Assembly (NCBI RefSeq): GCF_001188955.3
Contig: NZ_JPRF03000021.1
Location: 1 to 64,000, forward strand
From: Kitasatospora aureofaciens
GTDB taxonomy: Bacteria > Actinomycetota > Actinomycetes > Streptomycetales > Streptomycetaceae
DNA length: 64,000 bases
Reading direction: 5' to 3'
Part shown: positions 1 to 33,054 of the stretch, one piece after another
Layout: each line of letters begins with the position of its first letter
How positions within the stretch are numbered: the first letter of the stretch is position 1
Translations under genes and position numbers: made by a program
The notes under the pieces: model-generated
Told to the model about the DNA's origin: nothing
Database searches by the model: none
What the model saw: only the letters and a program-made list of their open reading frames with translations

Positions 1-27004
<27,004 letters not shown>

Positions 27005-27123
27005 CGACGCAACCCATCTGGAGGACCGGCGAACGGCAGGGGGTCCGCTGTGGACGGCCCGCGTGCTCCGCACGCGCGGCGCTCGCATTCCCGCACTTCG
27101 GCGATCAGTCTCGATCGGCCCGG

Positions 27124-27139
27124 CGCGGGAAATCCCTAG
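27124..27139. promoter_or_regulatory. PAS-LuxR (PimM-type) operator-like site 1
   Basis: The site CGCGGGAAATCCCTAG matches the published PimM consensus CTVGGGAWWTCCCBAG at 15 of 16 positions; only position 2 differs. It has a perfect GGGAAATCCC-like dyad core and lies about 120 bp upstream of the PKS start, where an activator site is expected. The consensus is recalled from the pimaricin literature; binding here is inference. Confidence 0.65.
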
Positions 27140-27214
27140 GGTCTGTCGTCGGCCCCCGTCGGGCCGCAGGGCGGGCGGGAGTCGTCCGGGTGGTCGGCGA
27201 ACGGTGCCCGGACT

Positions 27215-27230
27215 CTAGGGAATTGCCGGG
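27215..27230. promoter_or_regulatory. PAS-LuxR (PimM-type) operator-like site 2
   Basis: CTAGGGAATTGCCGGG matches 14 of 16 positions of the PimM consensus, with a perfect left half. It lies about 105 bp upstream of the small plus-strand gene at 27319, so each divergent promoter has one site. Confidence 0.5.
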
Positions 27231-27318
27231 CGTTCCGGCTGGATCGTCGGATGCGCGAGCCATGGGTGCGGTCCGTCGGGCGCGCCGCGGGCCACCGACG
27301 TCGACGAGGATGACCGCC

Positions 27319-27636
27319 ATGCCCGAATCCGTCCCGCACGGGGACCAGCCGAGACCGCCGCGGGCCACCGAGGGCATCGCGGACGACACGGCGGAGCAGC
27401 TCAGCGCACTCGACGAGCAGCTGATCGCGCAGCTGGTGCACCGGATCCGGCTGGCCCGCGGCCACCAACTGAGCCGCCGCGCCGCCGGGTTGCCGACCAC
27501 CAGCCTGGCCCAGGAGAACGCCATGCTGCTCCGTTACGCCGCCCGGCTCGGCGACCAGGGCGCCGGGATCGCGCTGGCGATCCTGGAGCTGTCCCGCCCG
27601 CCGGCCTCCCCTGCGCCGGCCCCGGAACGCCCCTAG
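27319..27636 (+). CDS. Small chorismate-mutase-fold (AroQ-like) protein
   Basis: A 105-residue protein. The core LSALDEQLIAQLVHRIRLA and the later ENAMLLRYAARLG...IALAILELSR follow the three-helix AroQ chorismate mutase pattern. In a hand alignment to the E. coli P-protein mutase domain, Arg28 and Glu52 are kept and Lys39 becomes Arg, but Arg11 becomes Ala and Arg51 becomes Gln, so ordinary mutase activity is doubtful. The start was chosen by GAGGA eight bases upstream of ATG 27319; ATG 27310 is in frame. It is divergent from the PKS and convergent with the dehydratase, with a PAS-LuxR-like site upstream, so it may belong to the cluster. It could act in chorismate-derived starter or shikimate supply, or be regulatory; neither is shown. 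Confidence 0.7.
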   Translation: MPESVPHGDQPRPPRATEGIADDTAEQLSALDEQLIAQLVHRIRLARGHQLSRRAAGLPTTSLAQENAMLLRYAARLGDQGAGIALAILELSRPPASPAPAPERP

Positions 27637-27675
27637 GGCGGTGGGGGCCCGGTTCCGTCCGGTCCCCCACCGCCC
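27636..27675. terminator. Bidirectional hairpin terminator between convergent genes
   Basis: GGGCGGTGGGGG at 27636-27647 pairs with CCCCCACCGCCC at 27664-27675 (12 bp, with more CCGG pairing inside). It starts at the stop codon of the mutase-like gene and ends 18 bp before the end of the dehydratase, so it can serve both convergent genes. No U-tract follows, as is common in actinomycetes. Confidence 0.8.
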
Positions 27676-27693
27676 TCTCGCCGGTACCCGCCG

Positions 27694-28731
27694 TCACCAG
27701 CGCGCGCCGGTCAGCACCTCGCCGTAGTCGCGGGCCAGCCGGGCCTGTTCGAGGTCGGACTCGACCATCATCCGCATCAGTTCGGTGAAGTCCACCGTCG
27801 GTTCCCAGCCCAGAACGCGGCGTGCGTTCTGCGCGTCGGCACAGAGCGTCTCCACCTCCGCGGGCCGCACCAGCGCGGGGTCGACCTCGACGTGCTCCTC
27901 CCAGTCCAGACCCACGCACTCGAAGGCGATCCGGGCCGCGTCGCGGACCGAGTGCATCCGGCCCGTGCCGATGACGTAGTCGCCCGGTTCGTCCTGCTGG
28001 AGCATCAGGTGCATGGCCCGCACGTAGTCCCCGGCGAAGCCCCAGTCGCGGACGGCGTCGAGGTTGCCGAGCAGCAGCCGGTCCTGCAGGCCGAGCTTGA
28101 TCTGGGCGACCGCGAGTGAGATCTTCCTGGTCACGAACTCCGCACCGCGGCGCGGCGACTCGTGGTTGAACAGGATCCCGGAGACGCCGTACATCCCGTA
28201 GGACTCGCGGTAGTTGCGGGTGATGTAGTGCCCGTAGGTCTTCACCACGCCGTACGGGCTGCGCGGGTGGAACCGGGTGGTCTCGTGCTGCGGGGTCTCC
28301 GCGACCATGCCGAACATCTCGGAGCTGGAGGCCTGGTAGAACCGGATCTGACCGGTACCGTCGCCGGTCGCGGCCGGCTTGTTGATCCCGCTGACCATCC
28401 GGATCGCCTCCAGCACCCGCAGCACGCCGGTGCCGTTGACCTCGGTGACCAACTCCGGCTGGCGCCAGGACATCGGGACGAAGGAGATCGCCCCCAGGTT
28501 GTACACCTCGTCCGGCTGGATCGTGTCGACCGCGGAGACCAGACTGCCCTGGTCCATCAGGTCGCCGTCGACGAACCGCAGCTCCGGGATCAGCCGGCTG
28601 ACCCGGTCCTTCCGGGGGTTCGCCTGCCCCCGGCTCAGGCCCCACACCTGGTACCCCAGGGAGATCAGGTGCTCGGCCAGGTACGACCCGTCCTGGCCGG
28701 TCACCCCGGTGATCAGTGCTCGCTTGGACAT
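27694..28731 (-). CDS. GDP-mannose 4,6-dehydratase (NysDIII/AmphDIII type)
   Basis: A 345-residue extended SDR that converts GDP-mannose to GDP-4-keto-6-deoxymannose in the cytosol. The N-terminus has the NAD(P) motif GVTGQDG (residues 9-15); the catalytic Ser/Glu are in SSSEMFG and the YxxxK in YGVVK. NLGA, SPYGVVK and NHESPRRG are typical of GMD. The start at 28731 gives MSKRALITGVTGQDG, has AAGGGGAA just upstream and fits the family length; longer starts only add low-complexity residues. It lies 690 bp upstream of the PKS on the same strand. In nystatin, amphotericin and pimaricin clusters this enzyme begins GDP-mycosamine synthesis. The aminotransferase and glycosyltransferase are not in the window. 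A GDP-fucose or other deoxyhexose role is possible in principle. Confidence 0.93.
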   Translation of the reverse strand: MSKRALITGVTGQDGSYLAEHLISLGYQVWGLSRGQANPRKDRVSRLIPELRFVDGDLMDQGSLVSAVDTIQPDEVYNLGAISFVPMSWRQPELVTEVNGTGVLRVLEAIRMVSGINKPAATGDGTGQIRFYQASSSEMFGMVAETPQHETTRFHPRSPYGVVKTYGHYITRNYRESYGMYGVSGILFNHESPRRGAEFVTRKISLAVAQIKLGLQDRLLLGNLDAVRDWGFAGDYVRAMHLMLQQDEPGDYVIGTGRMHSVRDAARIAFECVGLDWEEHVEVDPALVRPAEVETLCADAQNARRVLGWEPTVDFTELMRMMVESDLEQARLARDYGEVLTGARW

Positions 28732-28795
28732 CCGTTCCCCTTCAGCCACTGCTCGTGGTCCGCTCTCGGCAACAGCCAGCGAACCACCGGCCGGG

Positions 28796-28811
28796 CTAAG
28801 GAATTTGCGAG
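28796..28811. promoter_or_regulatory. Weak PAS-LuxR-like site upstream of the dehydratase
   Basis: CTAAGGAATTTGCGAG matches 13 of 16 positions of CTVGGGAWWTCCCBAG and lies 65 bp upstream of the dehydratase start. With three mismatches it is only suggestive, but the spacing and the two better sites nearby make it worth noting. Confidence 0.35.
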
Positions 28812-28850
28812 ACTTCCCGCGCGGTGCGCGGATGCCGACGGAACCGCGCG

Positions 28851-28880
28851 GGGCTGTGCCGGGCTGTGCTGGGCTGTGCG
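28851..28880 (+). repeat. Three tandem copies of a 10-bp unit
   Basis: GGGCTGTGC followed by C, T or G is repeated three times head to tail. Role unknown; it lies in the noncoding spacer. Confidence 0.85.
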
Positions 28881-29169
28881 GCAGGCGCACGGATGGCAGC
28901 GACTCCGCGACATCGCGGCCGACTGACCGGATCACGAAACCGGGCCGCCCCGGCCGGTGGCCCCGCGGAGCGGGGACAACGAGGACCGGCGGGGCTGCGG
29001 GAGGGGTGCCTCTCCGGTTCTCGGGGAGAACGCGTCTGCCGGGAGGGGCGCGGTTCCGGCATGATCCGGTCCAGGCGGGCGAACACCCGGGAACGCGGCC
29101 ACGTACGCCGAGCGCATGGCGGTGGACGACGATTCCCGAACGAGCTCGAAAATCAATACAGGAGGGGGC

Positions 29170-29197
29170 CTGACCGATTTCCCTTTCTCGCTAGGCT
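29170..29197 (+). promoter_or_regulatory. Probable promoter of a leaderless gene
   Basis: CTGACC (29170-29175) and TAGGCT (29192-29197) are spaced by 16 bp, and the ATG at 29204 starts six bases after the -10 box. Transcription would start at or next to the ATG. This agrees with the lack of an RBS at that start. Confidence 0.5.
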
Positions 29198-29203
29198 GCC
29201 GTT

Positions 29204-29602
29204 ATGACGGATGACTATCAGCAGCGGGAAGAGTGGCGAGCCGCCTTCGCCAAGCAGGTCATCACCGACTGCCTGGGCCAATGGCTGCGATCGGCCAATG
29301 AGGCGGCGGTGGCCGCGGTCGGCTCGGAGTACGCCGCCGAAAGTGCCCGCCTGGCCCGGCAGGCCAAGGACAAATTGACCCGCTGGCGGGAAAGGGGCGA
29401 CCTCGGCGGCGACACAGCAGCCCGGATCGCCGACGCCGTGGTCGAGAGAATGGAGCACGACGAGAAGACCACCCCGCCCCGGGAAGAGGCCGACGAGTCC
29501 TTTCCCTCCTTCGACAGCAGTTACCGTGCCGCGGTGACCTGCCAGTGGCTTCGCGACCAGGGATACGACATCCCCACCTATCCCGGGAACCCCGAGCTGT
29601 GA
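29204..29602 (+). CDS. Hypothetical acidic protein, 132 aa
   Basis: I do not recognise a family. The protein is helical and charged in the first 80 residues (EEWRAAFAKQVITDCLGQWLR, then a KDKLTRWRERGDLGGDTAARIADAVVERM stretch), has an acidic linker, and ends with a segment around AVTCQWLRDQGYDIP. It has no signal peptide or membrane span. Codon third positions are G/C-rich, which supports a real gene. It has no clear RBS and is probably leaderless (see the promoter at 29170). It stands alone between the polyene edge and an unrelated minus-strand gene. Confidence 0.65.
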   Translation: MTDDYQQREEWRAAFAKQVITDCLGQWLRSANEAAVAAVGSEYAAESARLARQAKDKLTRWRERGDLGGDTAARIADAVVERMEHDEKTTPPREEADESFPSFDSSYRAAVTCQWLRDQGYDIPTYPGNPEL

Positions 29603-30126
29603 GCCGGACCCGCGGTCGAGGAGGTAGTGGGCGTCAGTGAGGACGCGGGCGGCGTCGGCGGGATGCTGCGGGCGCGTCCGCCGGTCCGGCGCCGGGGCCC
29701 TGCGGCGCCGGCCCGGTTCTCCCGGGTGGTCAGCGGCCTGAGCAGGAAGGCGGCGGCGCGCAGGCCGTGCGGAACTCCGCCGGTGCGGGCCGGGCGCCGG
29801 ACCGGCTCAGCGCAGACCGAGGCAGAACAGCCAGGCCCGTGAGGCGCTGTGGCCCGCGGTGAGCCGCGCACTCCGCAGCGGGGCCGCACCACAGCTTCAC
29901 GGGCCCGTCCGCCGCCCTTCCGCCCAGTGGTGGAGCCGCCCCGGGCGCCGGTGAGGCGAGCGGCATCGCGCCCGAACTCCCGTGGGAAAAGTCACGTTGG
30001 CGCCTGCCAAAGGCGTCAGGCACTGGTTGGGCGAGGTCGACGGGTGGTGGACTCCGCGATCACCACGGGCAACGCCGGCCCGGGGCGATGAGTGGCTGTG
30101 ACCGGCACCGGCGCCGCGGAGCCTGG
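29603..30126. other. Intergenic region with an imperfect inverted repeat
   Basis: About 520 bp without a convincing gene. GGCCCGTGA near 29834-29842 pairs with TCACGGGCC at 29897-29905, with further imperfect pairing of GCTGTGG/CCACAGC inside. It could be a hairpin terminator or a decayed element end. Confidence 0.5.
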
Positions 30127-30531
30127 CTAGTCCCACATCACGGACCATACGGTGGCGCCGTGCGGCACAGCAGGGATGTCACGGTAGACGTCCACCAACT
30201 CCGGGATCGTGCCGCTGGCTTCGAGTCCCTCGATCCACGCGGCACGGACGCTCTCCCCGGCCGTGGTACAGATGGCGACGGCCTCCCCGGCGAGTTCCTC
30301 CATCTCCATCGTCTCCGGGTGCAGTTGCACCCGGACCCAGGCAACGTCCTCGCGTTGCTCGATGACGCGGAGGCGCTCGGCCAGTTCCGCGAGGGCAGGC
30401 CGCCCGTAGCCCCACTGGTTCGGCGCGATGCTTCCTTCGTTGTCGTTGCCGTCGAAGAACTCGTTCAGGGTGATCAACGGCATCACGCCTTCGTCACCGG
30501 CACGGTGGATCACTTGCTCAGCGGAGATCAT
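30127..30531 (-). CDS. Hypothetical protein, 134 aa
   Basis: No family recognised. The sequence starts MISAEQVIHRAGDEGVMPL and ends with ...GATVWSVMWD; it contains LNEFFDGNDNEGSIAPNQWG and a central ALAELAERLRVIEQREDVAWVRVQLH stretch. The size and acidic, Trp-rich character resemble small immunity-type proteins, but that is only an impression. The start at 30531 has GAGGA nine bases upstream; an in-frame extension to 30741 is possible but has arginine-rich, non-conserved-looking sequence. Confidence 0.6.
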   Translation of the reverse strand: MISAEQVIHRAGDEGVMPLITLNEFFDGNDNEGSIAPNQWGYGRPALAELAERLRVIEQREDVAWVRVQLHPETMEMEELAGEAVAICTTAGESVRAAWIEGLEASGTIPELVDVYRDIPAVPHGATVWSVMWD

Positions 30532-30715
30532 GGCCACGGATCCTCGCATGACAGGGTGACAGCCCACCGGCCCGGAGCGGGGGGCGGGCAGCTTGCCGAA
30601 GGCATCGAGCACCGGTGCCGCCATCCGGGGGCAGTGGTCGAGCAGGGCCTGCTGGTCGCGCCGGCCGACCAGGGCGTCCTGCAGCCGTCGCTGGTGGACC
30701 GGTGATCGACCGTGA

Positions 30716-31381
30716 TCAGCCGAGCAGCGTGGCTTCGACACCGGCCAGTACCGCCGCCAGGCCCTGCTCGAAGCCCTCGTCGAAGTCCTGGAACATCACC
30801 CGGCCCGCCTCAGCGGCCAGCGGGTGGGCGGCCAGGCGCTCGGCGCGGGCCTCGACGTCGTAGCCCTCGTCGCCGTCGAAGGGGTTCGGGGCCATGGCCT
30901 GCTCCTCGATGACGTAACCGACGGTGTAGCTGTACGCCGTGTACCAGGCCCGGGTGGCCGCCGCCAGGGTGAAGCCGGCCTCGGTGAGCACCCGCAGCGA
31001 GGCGTCCAGGCCGGCCGCGTACGAGGTGTCCGTGAACCGGGCGCCGCTGTAGACCTTCGCGCCGTCGCGGTGGCGCAGCAGCTCGGCGCGCAGGGTGCGC
31101 ATGGTCGTGAGGTACAGCGCCCGCCAGTCGCCGTCCCGCTCCGGCCGGTCGCCGCCCGCCGCGGTCGCCCCGGCCGTCATCCGGCGCATCATCTCGGTCG
31201 CCATCTCGTCCAGCAGCGCCTGCTTGTCCTTGAAGTGCCAGTACAGCGCCGGCGCCTTGACGTCCAGCTCGGAGGCGATGGCACGAAGGGTGAGGCCGTC
31301 GAGGCCGACCTGGTCGAGCAGGCGGAGCGCGGCGTCGACGACCTGGGCGCGGTCGAGCTTGGGGGTTCTCTTCGGAGTCAC
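30716..31381 (-). CDS. TetR-family repressor with TetR_C-type ligand domain
   Basis: A 221-residue regulator. The N-terminal helix-turn-helix reads LTLRAIASELDVKAPALYWHFKDKQALLDEMA (about residues 28-60); the W-H-F-K-D-K pattern and the C-terminal domain with GYVIEEQAM resemble the class-B TetR C-terminal family. GTG 31381 gives VTPKRTPKLDRAQVVDAAL, the normal length before the HTH. The gene is divergent from an FAD monooxygenase (71 bp between starts). Two perfect palindromes lie in that gap, so it most likely represses itself and the monooxygenase until a ligand binds. Confidence 0.9.
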   Translation of the reverse strand: MTPKRTPKLDRAQVVDAALRLLDQVGLDGLTLRAIASELDVKAPALYWHFKDKQALLDEMATEMMRRMTAGATAAGGDRPERDGDWRALYLTTMRTLRAELLRHRDGAKVYSGARFTDTSYAAGLDASLRVLTEAGFTLAAATRAWYTAYSYTVGYVIEEQAMAPNPFDGDEGYDVEARAERLAAHPLAAEAGRVMFQDFDEGFEQGLAAVLAGVEATLLG

Positions 31382-31391
31382 GCTTGACAGT

Positions 31392-31404
31392 TTAACGCCG
31401 TTAA
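31392..31404. promoter_or_regulatory. TetR operator palindrome O1
   Basis: TTAACGCCGTTAA is a perfect dyad (TTAAC-N3-GTTAA). It shares its arms with the second site at 31428 and sits in the 71-bp gap between the divergent TetR and monooxygenase genes. Confidence 0.85.
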
Positions 31405-31427
31405 GTGCACGCTTCCGGCAACGGCTA

Positions 31428-31442
31428 CTTAACAACGTTAAG
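31428..31442. promoter_or_regulatory. TetR operator palindrome O2
   Basis: CTTAACAACGTTAAG is a perfect 15-bp dyad with the same TTAAC-N3-GTTAA core as O1, centred 37 bp away. It touches the AAGGGGG ribosome-binding site of the monooxygenase, so repressor bound here would block the start of that gene. Confidence 0.85.
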
Positions 31443-31451
31443 GGGGTTGTC

Positions 31452-32909
31452 GTGGCCTCTCACGGCACGCACACGGACGTCCTGATCATCGGAGCCGGGC
31501 CCACCGGCCTCGCCCTCGCACTCGACCTCGCCCGGCACGGCGTCACCGCCCTGACCGTCGAACGCGGTCCGGGGCTCTTTCCCGGCTCGCGCGGCAAGGG
31601 ACTCCAGCCGCGCACCCTGGAGGTCCTGGAGGACTTCGGCGTGCTCGACCGGATCCGAGCGGTCGCGGGCCACTACCCGCCCAACCTGTTCTGGAAGGAC
31701 GGCGAGCCGCAGGGCGAGCGCACCATGTACGACCCGGCCGAGCCCTCCGAGGCCGAGCCGTACACCGAGACGCTGATGGTGCCCCAGTGGCGCACCCAGC
31801 GGATCCTCCACGAACGGCTGCGCGAACTCGGCGGCGAGGTCGCCTTCGGCCGCGAGCTGGTCGACCTGACCCAGAACGGGGAGGGCGTGACGGCCGAGTT
31901 CGCCACCGGCGCACCGGTCCGGGCGCGGTACCTCGTCGCCGCGGACGGCGGGCGCTCGACGGTCCGGCGGCTGCTCGGCATCGGGATGACGGGTGAGACC
32001 GTCGACCCGGACCCACTGCTGGTCGCCGACGTCCGGATCTCCGGGCTCGGCCGGGAACACTGGCACGTGTTCCCAGCCGACGAGGGCCTGCTGGCGATCT
32101 GCCCGATGGGCGGCACCGAGGACTTCCAGCTCGTCGCGCAGTTCCCCGAGGGCACGGCCGTCGACCTCACCCTCGACGGCCTGCGCACGGTGGTGGCCGC
32201 CCGCTCCCACCTGACCACCGACCAGGTCACCGAACTGCGCTGGATCTCCGAGTTCCGCCCCCGCGCCGCGCTCGCCGACCGCTTCCGCGAGGGCCGGGTC
32301 TTCCTCGCCGGTGACTCCGCCCACGTCCACTCGCCGGCCGGCGCACAGGGCCTGAACACCAGCGTCCAGGACGCCTACAACCTGGCCTGGAAACTCGCCG
32401 CCGTCCTCGCCGGCCGGGCGGACGCCTCCCTCCTGGACACCTACGAGGAGGAACGCCGCCCCAACGCCGCCGCGATGCTCGCCCTGTCGACCCGCGTCCA
32501 CCGCGGCCAGGAGCGCCGCGGCCGGGCGACCCGGCAACTCGGCCTCGGCTACCGCGGGTCCTCCCTCACCGTGGACACCCGCCCGGACCTGCCCGAGGAA
32601 GCGCTGCGCGCCGGCGACCGCGCCCCGGACGGCCGCCGCGGCGGCACCCGCCTGTTCGACGCCTTCCGGGGCCCGCACTGGACCCTGGTCACCGTCGGCA
32701 CCGACGACCCGCTGCCCACCCTGACCACCCCCGTGGTCCGCATCCCGGCGTACGAGGCGTACGGCACCGGCGTCTTCCTGGTCCGCCCCGACGGCTACCT
32801 CGGCTGGGCCGGTCACACCCCGGAGGGCCTCGCCGCCTACGCCGCGGGCCAGGGCCTCCTCGCCCGCCGACCCGGGGATCCGGCCCCGGCCGGCCCCTCC
32901 GGAGCCTGA
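31452..32909 (+). CDS. FAD-dependent aromatic monooxygenase (PheA/TfdB family)
   Basis: A 485-residue class A flavoprotein hydroxylase. GAGPTGLALALDLARHG near residues 14-30 binds the FAD ADP moiety; DG around AADGGRSTVRRLLG is the DG motif; GDSAHVHSPAGAQGLNTSVQDAYNL is the GD/ribose-binding motif with the helix that follows. The C-terminal third is the thioredoxin-like fold found in this family. GTG 31452 was chosen because AAGGGGG ends five bases upstream and it gives the usual short N-terminus. Substrate unknown: aromatic polyketides, phenols or rifamycin-like antibiotics are typical of relatives. Control by the divergent TetR suggests induction by its substrate. Confidence 0.9.
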   Translation: MASHGTHTDVLIIGAGPTGLALALDLARHGVTALTVERGPGLFPGSRGKGLQPRTLEVLEDFGVLDRIRAVAGHYPPNLFWKDGEPQGERTMYDPAEPSEAEPYTETLMVPQWRTQRILHERLRELGGEVAFGRELVDLTQNGEGVTAEFATGAPVRARYLVAADGGRSTVRRLLGIGMTGETVDPDPLLVADVRISGLGREHWHVFPADEGLLAICPMGGTEDFQLVAQFPEGTAVDLTLDGLRTVVAARSHLTTDQVTELRWISEFRPRAALADRFREGRVFLAGDSAHVHSPAGAQGLNTSVQDAYNLAWKLAAVLAGRADASLLDTYEEERRPNAAAMLALSTRVHRGQERRGRATRQLGLGYRGSSLTVDTRPDLPEEALRAGDRAPDGRRGGTRLFDAFRGPHWTLVTVGTDDPLPTLTTPVVRIPAYEAYGTGVFLVRPDGYLGWAGHTPEGLAAYAAGQGLLARRPGDPAPAGPSGA

Positions 32910-33054
32910 CGGCGCGTCGCCCCCGCATCGCCCGGGGCGGCGGACCATTCCTGACGTTCCGTCTGCGCGCGCCGGCCTTCCTGGTTAGACTCCCGGACCG
33001 TCGTGCGGTCGTCCGACCGGTCGATCCGTCACGCCGTCCGCCCGCGGAGGAGCC

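Larger units (their letters stand above)
27005..27318. promoter_or_regulatory. Divergent promoter region between PKS and chorismate-mutase-like gene
   Basis: This 314-bp stretch has no credible gene and separates the minus-strand PKS start from the plus-strand start at 27319. It contains two operator-like sites described separately. I could not assign convincing -10/-35 pairs by eye. Confidence 0.7.
28732..29169. other. Intergenic region at the presumed cluster edge
   Basis: About 440 bp without a gene. It holds the weak operator-like site at 28796 and a 10-bp tandem repeat (GGGCTGTGCN) in three copies at 28851-28880. No ABC transporter genes follow, although these flank the dehydratase in nystatin and amphotericin clusters. 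Confidence 0.6.

Noticed and set aside
29834..29905. Inverted repeat as an insertion-sequence end pair
   Set aside because: Only about 70 bp apart, with no transposase; more likely a hairpin.
31384..31389. TTGACA as a -35 box for the monooxygenase
   Set aside because: No -10 hexamer at 16-18 bp spacing could be found by eye.
31425..32948. Long minus-strand frame opposite the FAD monooxygenase
   Set aside because: Antisense shadow; the plus strand has FAD motifs and a clear RBS.
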